From the NCBI GenBank assembly GCA_015233515.1, contig JADFXS010000223.1, positions 1-5,235 of the forward strand: a stretch of 5,235 bases of DNA, read 5' to 3'. Shown in pieces: positions 1 through 5,083 of this stretch (the stretch's first letter is position 1; each line of letters opens with the position of its first letter). The notes beneath the pieces were generated by a model. It saw only the letters and a list, made by a program, of their open reading frames with translations, was not told the origin of the DNA and did no database searches. Source of the DNA: Deltaproteobacteria bacterium. GTDB taxonomy: Bacteria > Desulfobacterota > Desulfarculia > Adiutricales > JAGVGV01. The position numbers were made by a program, and so were the translations under genes.

Positions 1-67
1 CGCGTTGGGTACCTTTCTGGATAAATATCTTGGATATGTTCTTGCACACGATTTTAGGAGCGCTCAT
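1..67 (-). CDS. ABC transporter ATP-binding protein, second of the operon (N-terminal fragment)
   Basis: The gene begins with ATG at 67-65 and runs off the left edge after 22 codons. The visible protein starts MSAPKIVCKNISKIF and continues IQKGTQR. This is the typical first beta-strand of a NitT/TauT-type ATPase (I-x-x-K/E-N-I/V-S-K-x-F), which in the family comes roughly 20-30 residues before the Walker A loop. That loop is outside the window. A purine-rich Shine-Dalgarno site, AAGGAAAG on the minus strand (72-79), lies 4 nt upstream of the ATG. The gene follows the second permease on the same strand after a 167-nt gap, so it is probably the last cistron of the importer operon. It is distinct from the ATPase encoded at 3302-4057, whose N-terminus differs. 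Family assignment rests on only 22 residues and on context. The strand and start are well supported. Confidence 0.72.
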   Translation of the reverse strand, partial: MSAPKIVCKNISKIFIQKGTQR

Positions 68-77
68 GAATCTTTCC

Positions 78-238
78 TTAATTCAGGAGGTGATTGCCAA
101 ACTGGGAATTTTGGCCCAAATCGAGGAGGACAAAATTTTGAAGCCGCAGGAATACCGACGTATTTTGAGGACTTCAAAATTGAGCCCGACAAAGAGTTGG
201 GCCAAAAGGGCGGTTTTGCAATTACCTCTCAAGTTTAA
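78..238. repeat. Long imperfect palindrome between permease and second ATPase (MITE-like or structured RNA)
   Basis: The two halves of this gap are inverted copies centred near 157.5. Segments 87-102 and 213-228 pair at 14 of 16 positions. Segments 109-119 and 197-207 pair perfectly (11 bp, TTTTGGCCCAA and its complement). Segments 134-143 and 172-181 pair perfectly (10 bp, AATTTTGAAG). Segments 151-155 and 160-164 pair perfectly around a CGAC loop. Blocks keep register to within 1 nt, with unpaired internal loops at 103-108/208-212, 120-133/182-196 and 144-150/165-171. A TTAA occurs symmetrically outside both arms (78-81 and 235-238); the right one overlaps the TAA stop of the permease. This could be a palindromic miniature element with a TTAA target duplication, or a transcribed structure that sets expression of the downstream ATPase. 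Plus-strand open frames through the region have no start context and are best treated as by-products. Confidence 0.8.
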
Positions 239-1116
239 AAATTTTCTATTCCCCGTTTATAAGGGCAAAGCAGCTTTTCCAGGCCGATTATCAATAGGGA
301 ACTCAGCCAGGCGACTATGGCAATTATGACCATGCCCCCGATCACCAAAGCCGAGTCCGACATTTTCTGCCCTTGGACGATTATGAAGCCTAAACCCGAA
401 CGGGCGCTGACCAATTCCGCCGCCAAAACGCAAGTCCAGGCGCTGTTGAGCGATATCTGCAGGCCGGCGAAGATCGCCGGGAAAGAGGCCGGGAAGCTGA
501 CCTGGACAATTTCGTCCATCCTTTTTCCACCTAATACCTTGACCACGTCATATAATTCCGGCTCGATCAGCCGGATGCCGGTATAAGCGTTGAGCAGGCA
601 CGGCACGAACGTCCCGATGACAATAATGAATATCTTGGACGATTCTCCAACACCGAACCAGAGGATGGCAATAGAGACCCAAGAGATAGGCGGCATAGGC
701 TTGAAAATGTCGAAAACCGGCTTGACGATCGCGTCCACATACGGGTTGAGGGCCATGAACAGCCCCAGGGGAATGGCTATGACCGAAGCCAGGACGAAAC
801 CGAAAAAAATGCGGGTCATACTGGCCCAGAGGTGGCCCCAGATGGTCAAACCGGCCAGGGTGTCCGTCAGGAGGCGCTGGAAACGTTCCACCACTTCCAT
901 GGGTGAAGCCAGGGCCCCCATGAACAGGCCCGATTTGGCCACATAGTGCCAGACCAATAGAAAGAGCAGCGAAGAAAACACATAAAGAAGATACTCATTG
1001 GTCACGATCCGCTGGATAGTCCAAGGCTTTTTTTCCTTGACGGATTTCTGGATTTCGTTGGCGATGGAACGGTCTTGCGGGGCTTTGCCCTTGATGGTGT
1101 CAGCTGAACTTTCCAA
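235..1116 (-). CDS. ABC transporter permease, NitT/TauT family (second membrane subunit)
   Basis: This 293-residue inner-membrane permease belongs to the binding-protein-dependent transport family (TauC/SsuC-like). A charged, poorly hydrophobic N-terminal extension of about 40 residues precedes the first membrane helix (about 43-60). Further hydrophobic segments lie near 101-121, 143-158, 162-180, 219-236 and 258-277. The family hallmark KPMPPISWVSIAILWFGVG is at 139-157. The cytoplasmic EAA-type coupling loop is at about 190-213 (VVKVLGG, then FPASFP); this is where an ATPase docks. AAELVSARSGLGFII at 232-246 is also typical of the family. The start is TTG at 1116-1114: AGGAGG (1126-1131) sits 9 nt upstream, and no ATG or GTG is suitably placed. 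The start lies 6 nt after the stop of the preceding permease, so the two are probably translationally coupled. It is clearly diverged from the first permease, indicating a heterodimeric membrane domain. Substrate unknown. Confidence 0.95.
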   Translation of the reverse strand: MESSADTIKGKAPQDRSIANEIQKSVKEKKPWTIQRIVTNEYLLYVFSSLLFLLVWHYVAKSGLFMGALASPMEVVERFQRLLTDTLAGLTIWGHLWASMTRIFFGFVLASVIAIPLGLFMALNPYVDAIVKPVFDIFKPMPPISWVSIAILWFGVGESSKIFIIVIGTFVPCLLNAYTGIRLIEPELYDVVKVLGGKRMDEIVQVSFPASFPAIFAGLQISLNSAWTCVLAAELVSARSGLGFIIVQGQKMSDSALVIGGMVIIAIVAWLSSLLIIGLEKLLCPYKRGIENF

Positions 1117-1122
1117 AGTAAC

Positions 1123-1917
1123 CTACCTCCTGATTCCGGCTAAAAGACGGCGTTCCACGCGATCGATGGCGTAACCGATCACCGCGCCCACAAAGCCGAC
1201 CGCGACCATACCGAGCACCACCATCTCCGGTAACCCCAAACTACGACCCATGGTTATTAAAAAGCCTAATCCCTGGTCCGAGGCTAAAAGTTCGGCGCCG
1301 ACCAGGTTCACCCAGCAGCAAGCCAAGGCGATTTGCAGCGCGCCGAAAACCATGGGCATGGCGGACGGAATACATAACTGTTTGAATATTTGCCAATTAG
1401 TGGCGCCATACGTGCGAGCCATCTGAATCAACGTCGGATTGGTCATGCGCACGCCCACAAAGGCGTTGATAACGCACGGCACTACCCCGCCCAGCCAGAT
1501 GATGAAGACCTTGCCCTCCAAACCGATGCCGAACCAGAACACGGTCAAGGGTATCCAGGCAATGGGGGGAATCGGGCGGATCAACTCGAAAATAGGGCGA
1601 GCCAGCCCCCGGACCACGGTAAACCAACCCATGAACAACCCTAAAGGCAAACCGATAGCCAGACTCAGGATATACCCGATAAAAGCTTCCTGGGCGCTGA
1701 CCCAGGCGTGAACCCCGATCACGGCCCCATCCGGGTTGGGATCCGTCAATTTAACGATAAAAAGTTTGATCACGGTGGAAGGCGCGGCCAACATCGTATC
1801 CGGAACAATACCTAAATCCACGATCAATTCCCAGACAATGAAAAAAGCCGAGACGCTAAGAATAGGCAGCACTATCAAGCCTAGCGGCTTTTTAACTTTT
1901 ATTTCCTCATAGGCCAT
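1123..1917 (-). CDS. ABC transporter permease, NitT/TauT family (first membrane subunit)
   Basis: This 264-residue inner-membrane permease of the TauC/SsuC type is close to the usual family length of 250-270. Hydrophobic segments lie near 12-35, 75-98, 115-131, 136-155, 190-210 and 232-250. The conserved segment RPIPPIAWIPLTVFWFGIG is at 114-132. The EAA coupling loop is at about 166-188 (MARTYGATNWQIF, then IPSAMP), with its invariant glycine at 171. GAELLASDQGLGFL follows at 207-220. The ATG start at 1917 has GGAG 7 nt upstream on the minus strand. The gene is preceded by a 150-nt gap containing a strong stem-loop after the binding-protein gene. Its last codons (Arg-Arg-TAG) carry the AGGAGG ribosome site of the next permease. 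It probably pairs with that permease to form the translocation pore. Which substrate it carries cannot be told from the sequence. Confidence 0.95.
   Translation of the reverse strand: MAYEEIKVKKPLGLIVLPILSVSAFFIVWELIVDLGIVPDTMLAAPSTVIKLFIVKLTDPNPDGAVIGVHAWVSAQEAFIGYILSLAIGLPLGLFMGWFTVVRGLARPIFELIRPIPPIAWIPLTVFWFGIGLEGKVFIIWLGGVVPCVINAFVGVRMTNPTLIQMARTYGATNWQIFKQLCIPSAMPMVFGALQIALACCWVNLVGAELLASDQGLGFLITMGRSLGLPEMVVLGMVAVGFVGAVIGYAIDRVERRLLAGIRR
1126..1131 (-). promoter_or_regulatory. Ribosome binding site of the TTG-started permease, inside the upstream gene
   Basis: AGGAGG on the minus strand overlaps the last Arg codons and ends just before the TAG stop of the first permease. It lies 9 nt before the TTG at 1116. 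It decides the unusual TTG start and suggests that ribosomes finishing the first permease restart on the second. Confidence 0.75.
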
Positions 1918-2002
1918 TATTTATCTCCATTGGTCCATCTGGAGCAGTCGCCGGCGCTCTCATCAGTTTCACGAGAAAGAGGTTAAATCCCGAGATTGCA
2001 GC

Positions 2003-2055
2003 CTTCCGATCTGTTCACCCGACTCGGATTATTAAGTCGGGTGAAAGACCGGAAG
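2003..2055 (-). promoter_or_regulatory. Strong intercistronic stem-loop without U-tract (REP-like mRNA stabiliser or processing site)
   Basis: The arms 2014-2024 and 2035-2045 pair perfectly over 11 bp (TTCACCCGACT and its complement) around a 10-nt loop. Beyond one bulged base (2013), pairing continues for 10 more positions (2003-2012 with 2046-2055). The single non-Watson-Crick pair there, 2009/2049, is U-G in the minus-strand transcript but A-C on the plus strand, so the structure is built for the operon mRNA. It begins 12 nt after the stop of the binding-protein gene. No run of T follows (GCTGCAATCTCGGG on the minus strand), so it is not a normal intrinsic terminator. Similar stem-loops after binding-protein genes, such as the REP elements between malE and malF, block 3' exonucleases and raise binding protein over permease; the same role is inferred here. 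Confidence 0.8.
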
Positions 2056-2067
2056 AGTTGAAATTAA

Positions 2068-3150
2068 CTATTTATCGGTGGGGATGGGAGTCTTGACCAA
2101 TTTCAGGAATTTATCGGTTACATACCCGCTCTTGTTGACCTTCTCCAATTCTTCCGGCTTGAAACGACCTTGCGTCGTGAAAAATTCGGCGATCAAACGC
2201 TGCCATTTGGCCGCGGTGCTCTCGCCTTTAGAGGAATCAAAAAGTTTTAATTGTTCTTCCAGGGTCCAGGTGGGGTGAGTGTCGATATCCTTTTTACACA
2301 TTTCCTCGGTCATTTCCTGGCCGCCCCAATCCTTCATGAATTTTTGATAAAGTTTGACCACGTCGGGGCTGCTGCCTTTGGCTTTGACATAATTTACACC
2401 GCGTAAATAAATGCGTATAAACTTGGCGACCAATTCCGGGTTTTTATCGCAAAATTCCTTATCGCCCACCAAAGTGATCGGCAGATAGGCCTTGACCATC
2501 TGCAGGTCGGAGATCTTTTTCCAACCTTTCTGTTCCGCCGTATAGCAATAAGGCGCCCAAATGACCGCCACATCGCCCACACCCTTTTCAAAAGCGGCCA
2601 CGATGGAGGCTTGGTCCATCTGTTTCACCACCACGTCGGCATCCTTTAATCCTAAAGCCTTCAGCCAGGTGCTCATGGAATAATGCACAGAGGAGACGGT
2701 CGTGACCAGGATGGTTTTGCCTTTTACAGTTTCAGGCGACCCGTAAATGTCCGGATACTCTTTGTTGAAACCTTTTGCCTTCAAAATGGGGCTGTCCGGC
2801 CGCACGTAAACATTGTTGGTAACGGATTCATCATCGCCCAAGCCGATCATATAAGCATTGTGACGAAGAGCGCCCACGACCTGAGGAACGCCACCGGTGC
2901 TGCCAAGAACCCATTGCTTGGCCGGCAAGGCTTCCATTTGGGCTTTACCCGATTCAAAGAAAATCAGTTCCAGGTCCAAGCCTTCTTCCTTGTCCCAACC
3001 TTTTTGTTTGGCCAGCCAAGGCATGAAAGTTTCGAATTCCGGCATCCAACAGGTTTTAAGTTTGACTGCATCCGCAGCCTGAGCCGGAACCAAGGAAAAA
3101 ACAAAAATTCCGGCCAGAATCAGGACCCCTAGTAAAACTAACTTTTTCAT
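2068..3150 (-). CDS. ABC transporter substrate-binding protein, NitT/TauT family, exported
   Basis: This 360-residue periplasmic binding protein is of the TauA/SsuA/NrtA type. A Sec signal peptide occupies residues 1-25: KK, a hydrophobic core LVLLGVLILAGIFVF, then a PAQA|AD cleavage site. The mature part starts with a beta-strand and a family-like entry (VKLKTCWMPEFETFMPWLAKQ). It then shows the alternating pattern expected of a two-lobed fold, including TVKGKTILVTTVSSVHYSM in the hinge and second-lobe region and DVAVIWAPYCYTAEQKG further on. The C-terminal region after about 270 is long and charged. Four cysteines remain in the mature chain. There is no lipobox, so it should be soluble in the periplasm. 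The ATG start has AAGGAG 6 nt upstream. It sits between an ATPase gene and two permease genes, and its message is followed by a stable stem-loop, consistent with high expression. The ligand could be a sulfonate, taurine, an aromatic acid or another small anion; nothing visible decides this. Confidence 0.95.
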   Translation of the reverse strand: MKKLVLLGVLILAGIFVFSLVPAQAADAVKLKTCWMPEFETFMPWLAKQKGWDKEEGLDLELIFFESGKAQMEALPAKQWVLGSTGGVPQVVGALRHNAYMIGLGDDESVTNNVYVRPDSPILKAKGFNKEYPDIYGSPETVKGKTILVTTVSSVHYSMSTWLKALGLKDADVVVKQMDQASIVAAFEKGVGDVAVIWAPYCYTAEQKGWKKISDLQMVKAYLPITLVGDKEFCDKNPELVAKFIRIYLRGVNYVKAKGSSPDVVKLYQKFMKDWGGQEMTEEMCKKDIDTHPTWTLEEQLKLFDSSKGESTAAKWQRLIAEFFTTQGRFKPEELEKVNKSGYVTDKFLKLVKTPIPTDK

Positions 3151-3251
3151 TTTGAGCTCCTTTTTGAAACGTACTGGTTAAAGTGGTTAAAAGTTTTCCT
3201 CAAAATTCGTGCCCATGCCTGGAGATTCGGCCATTACTTACGAGTGTGGTC

Positions 3252-3262
3252 TCACCTCCTTT
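3252..3262 (-). other. Near-perfect Shine-Dalgarno sequence with no gene in register
   Basis: The gap between the first ATPase and the binding-protein gene (3151-3301) carries AAAGGAGGTGA on the minus strand, a near-complete match to the 16S rRNA tail. The only nearby ATG (about 17 nt beyond it) would give a 15-codon peptide and is too far away. The GTG inside the motif is too close and stops after 5 codons. The real ribosome site of the binding-protein gene is a second one, AAGGAG, just before 3150. The motif could be a ribosome standby site, a relic of a lost start, or chance. No terminator hairpin is visible in this gap, so the two genes are probably co-transcribed. Confidence 0.4.
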
Positions 3263-3301
3263 GACTCTGGATTTTTCTCAACATTCCGGGCGGCAGGGTT
3301 C

Positions 3302-4057
3302 TTACCACCAGCGGATCAGTTCAGTGACCTTCTTACGGATTTCGACGAATTTAGGATCGATCAGACTGCGGGGACGTGGTAAATCCACGATAACCTCGGC
3401 CTTGATGGTTGTAGGTTTATTGCTTAAAACCAGAATACGCTCCGAAACATACACCGCTTCCTCAATGTTATGGGTCACAAAAAGAACGGTCGCCTTCAAG
3501 GTCTGCCACAGCTTGACCAGTTCATCCTCCAGGTAATAGCGGAGTTTGACATCCAGCTGACCGTAAGGTTCGTCCATCATCAAAAGATCCGGTTCCACGG
3601 AAAAGGCCCTGGCCACCGCGATGCGCTGCATCATGCTGGCGGAAACCTGGTTGGGGAAAAGGCTGGCCGTGTCGGCCAGCCCGACCAAGTTCAAGATTTC
3701 ATCCAATTTCTTGTCGATTCTGTCTTTTGGAAAATGCTTGATCTCCATGCCGTAAGCCACGTTGTCCCGTACGGTCCGCCAAGGAAGACAAGTCGGCTCC
3801 TGGAAAACAAAAGCCAAATTGTGTTTCTTGGGATCGGCCACTTCCCCGTCCACGTAAATGTCGCCGTCCGAAGTAGGTATCAATTTGGAGAGGCAGTTGA
3901 GAAAAGTGGTCTTGCCGCAGCCGGTGGGGCCGACAATGGCCAGGAACTCTCCCTCGGCCACGGTGAAATTGATGTTATCCAAAACTAAAAGTTCACCAAA
4001 ACGCTTAGTTAATTCCCTGACTTCAATCTTGTTGCGTCGGCCTTGATAGTCGCCCAC
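3302..4057 (-). CDS. ABC transporter ATP-binding protein with degenerate signature motif
   Basis: This 251-residue cytoplasmic ATPase powers the importer (TauB/SsuB-like). Numbering from the GTG start, Walker A GPTGCGKT is at 43-50, the Q-loop FVFQEP with Gln86 follows, Walker B LLMMDEP is at 158-164 with catalytic Glu163, the D-loop GQLD is at 166-169, and the H-loop is His196 in VTHNIEEA. The ABC signature at 138-142 reads VSASM followed by MQR, where the family has LSGGM/Q-(R/Q)QR; both glycines are replaced while all other motifs are intact. I chose GTG at 4057 because GGAG lies 7 nt upstream. An in-frame TTG at 4105 would add 16 residues (MRQTNVIINF...) but has no ribosome site. The gene leads the operon, 151 nt ahead of the binding-protein gene. 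A second ATPase starts at 67, so a mixed ATPase pair is likely. Confidence 0.93.
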   Translation of the reverse strand: MGDYQGRRNKIEVRELTKRFGELLVLDNINFTVAEGEFLAIVGPTGCGKTTFLNCLSKLIPTSDGDIYVDGEVADPKKHNLAFVFQEPTCLPWRTVRDNVAYGMEIKHFPKDRIDKKLDEILNLVGLADTASLFPNQVSASMMQRIAVARAFSVEPDLLMMDEPYGQLDVKLRYYLEDELVKLWQTLKATVLFVTHNIEEAVYVSERILVLSNKPTTIKAEVIVDLPRPRSLIDPKFVEIRKKVTELIRWW

Positions 4058-4064
4058 TTTATGA

Positions 4065-4068
4065 CTCC
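4065..4068 (-). promoter_or_regulatory. Ribosome binding site deciding the GTG start of the first ATPase
   Basis: GGAG on the minus strand, 7 nt before GTG at 4057. The alternative upstream TTG at 4105 has nothing comparable, so this site supports the shorter protein. Confidence 0.6.
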
Positions 4069-4120
4069 ATTTCCAAAAATTAATTATTACGTTCGTTTGC
4101 CGCAACGCTATTGATGGAAA

Positions 4121-4170
4121 GCCGCGGGAGCGGATTTGTCGTATCGCCGACGGCTGAACCTGTCCGCGGC
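4121..4170. repeat. GC-rich inverted repeat in the presumed 5' leader of the operon
   Basis: GCCGCGG at 4121-4127 is the exact complement of CCGCGGC at 4164-4170, 36 nt apart. Inside, GTCG and CGAC (4138-4141 and 4148-4151) can form a small second stem. CGCGG/CCGCG at 4166-4178 offers an alternative pairing. If the operon transcript starts above 4170, this would be a structured leader about 60-110 nt before the ATPase start. Low specificity; no riboswitch class recognised. Confidence 0.35.
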
Positions 4171-4283
4171 AAACCGCGAAGAATCCTCGACATATAATGA
4201 ACGAAATCTTTTTGTTATCAGCTCGCCAACCCGGTGCACGCTTCGTGGTCGGCGCTCGCTTGCATGTTCAAATTTTATTTGGC

Positions 4284-4352
4284 GATAACCGCCTCCAGAG
4301 TGGTTATCTGGTTGATAAATTTATGGTCTGGGTCGCCAAGATATGGATAACC
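4284..4352. promoter_or_regulatory. Cluster of GATAACC half-sites, possible operator
   Basis: GATAACC (4284-4290) and GGTTATC (4302-4308) form a perfect 7-bp inverted repeat whose half-site centres are 18 bp apart, a spacing suited to a dimeric regulator. A third copy, GATAACC, lies at 4346-4352, and a shorter GTTATC is at 4214-4219. They sit 230-300 bp upstream of the first ATPase start, in the region where the operon promoter must lie. The regulator is not in the window. Confidence 0.4.
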
Positions 4353-4522
4353 GATTGATATGTTCAGATTTATGAGCCAAAATCAGATGTTTTCCTCCTG
4401 AAATTGGTCAAGGTCTTGAAAGAATTTATTCGAGCGATAGTCTCTGGTTTTCCGATTTGCATGATTTTTGTTGGAGTTTTTCTCCTCTCTGTCTGCTCTG
4501 TTCGGTTGAGACCCTTTGCCAC

Positions 4523-4565
4523 GTCGATGAAGGCTGATGTTTGGTGCAAGATATATCAGATTTCA
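4523..4565. repeat. 43-bp direct repeat, copy 1
   Basis: This segment matches 4624-4666 at 37 of 43 positions by hand alignment. It contains a small inverted repeat, CTGATGT (4534-4540) and ATATCAG (4553-4559), which pairs with one G-T and encloses a 12-nt loop. Function unknown; it could be a binding site or small hairpin. Confidence 0.7.
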
Positions 4566-4623
4566 GAAGCTGTCAACATTTTTTCTACCCCACCAACCGC
4601 AAAACCAAAAGCTTCTAATGGAA

Positions 4624-4666
4624 GTCGGCGAAGACTGATGTTTAGTGTAAGATATATCAGAATTCA
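4624..4666. repeat. 43-bp direct repeat, copy 2
   Basis: Second copy, offset by exactly 101 bp from the first. The same inverted repeat is preserved, CTGATGT (4635-4641) and ATATCAG (4654-4660). Similarity continues weakly afterwards (ACCGCAA with flanking pyrimidines recurs at an offset of 99 bp), so the whole unit may be an old tandem duplication of about 100 bp. Confidence 0.7.
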
Positions 4667-4739
4667 AGCGCCGAAAGCTTCTTCCTTCCCGGTTACCGCA
4701 AGGAACCGCACCTGACATCAAGGAAATTTTCGATATTCT

Positions 4740-4765
4740 ACTCCCCATGCCGGGGCCACGGGAGT
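4740..4765 (+). terminator. Hairpin followed by pyrimidine-rich tail, weak terminator candidate
   Basis: ACTCCC (4740-4745) pairs with GGGAGT (4760-4765), with further pairs inside around a GC-rich loop. On the plus strand it is followed by TCTTCTTT. No plus-strand gene ends here, so its use is uncertain; on the minus strand no U-tract follows. Confidence 0.3.
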
Positions 4766-4894
4766 TCTTCTTTAATCTATACAAACGATACGATAAAGAT
4801 ACCACAGCACAGCTGTCAGCACAATAATCACTAATTGATCGTATCTCTCCACTTTCTGGTAACGATCAGATCTCCTTGAGAAAAATTCCCTCCA

Positions 4895-4916
4895 GGCGGC
4901 CGAAGCACGGCCGTCC
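4895..4916. repeat. CGGCCG stem-loop
   Basis: CGGCCG (4897-4902) and CGGCCG (4908-4913) pair around AAGCA. Two more G-C pairs follow after a one-base bulge. It is compact and GC-rich in an AT-richer surround. On the minus strand a TTTTT run follows only about 10 nt beyond the stem, so it is not a clean terminator. Confidence 0.4.
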
Positions 4917-5041
4917 GCTAAGGCAACCGCCCACAAAGAGGATATGTTCTAATAAGCCCGCGCAAGTTTTGTCCATGACACAGGTGTATCTCGTTAGGCA
5001 GGCTTGGCTTCTCATCTCACAGCGCCATCATTTGCGTCATA

Positions 5042-5080
5042 AATTCGGGCAGCGTTCAATCTCCGAACGCTACCCGAATT
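5042..5080 (-). terminator. Stem-loop terminator of the right-hand gene
   Basis: Segments 5042-5057 and 5065-5080 pair over 16 positions around a 7-nt loop (AATTCGGG then AGCGTTC and their complements). The one irregular pair (5050/5072) is G-U in the minus-strand RNA but C-A on the plus strand, so it favours the minus-strand transcript. It begins 3 nt after the TGA of the right-hand gene. The following tract is short (UUUAUG partly within the stem), so it is either a weak intrinsic terminator or a 3'-end-protecting hairpin. Confidence 0.7.
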
Positions 5081-5083
5081 AAA

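Larger units (their letters stand above)
4058..5041. other. Long non-coding stretch upstream of the operon
   Basis: About 1 kb separates the first ATPase from the end of the right-hand gene. Both lie on the minus strand, so the operon promoter is expected here. I see no convincing -35/-10 pair: a TATAAT at 4193-4198 reads on the plus strand and has no matching -35 box. Open frames on either strand lack ribosome sites and family resemblance. The stretch does contain inverted GATAACC sites, two 43-bp repeats 101 bp apart and several hairpins, listed separately. No tRNA or rRNA pattern was found by eye. Confidence 0.6.

Noticed and set aside
5..329. Two overlapping plus-strand open frames at the left edge
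   Set aside because: Both begin with TTG without a ribosome site and run through the palindrome, opposite the second ATPase start; one also runs into the 3' end of the permease. The minus-strand reading explains the region better.
2003..2055. Intrinsic terminator ending the operon after the binding protein
   Set aside because: No T-run on either side of the stem in the transcribed direction, and the downstream permeases have no promoter of their own that I can see.
2683..3132. 149-codon plus-strand frame opposite the binding-protein gene
   Set aside because: It is an antisense shadow of a well-supported coding region with signal peptide, start site and family features.
4193..4198. TATAAT as a promoter -10 box
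   Set aside because: It reads on the plus strand, away from the operon, and no TTGACA-like box lies 16-18 bp upstream; no plus-strand gene follows.
4523..4666. CRISPR array
   Set aside because: Only two copies, diverged from each other, with a 101-bp period and no spacer-repeat pattern.
4404..4715. 103-codon plus-strand frame with a hydrophobic stretch
   Set aside because: TTG start preceded by pyrimidines, no ribosome site, no recognisable domain, and it runs across both diverged 43-bp repeats, which behave as non-coding sequence.
4563..4805. 80-codon minus-strand frame
   Set aside because: Composition rich in Ser, Arg and Gly with no pattern, no ribosome site before its GTG, and it spans a repeat copy and a hairpin.
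4876..5082. 68-codon plus-strand frame
   Set aside because: Basic, low-complexity composition; covers two hairpins and lies antisense to the terminator of the right-hand gene.
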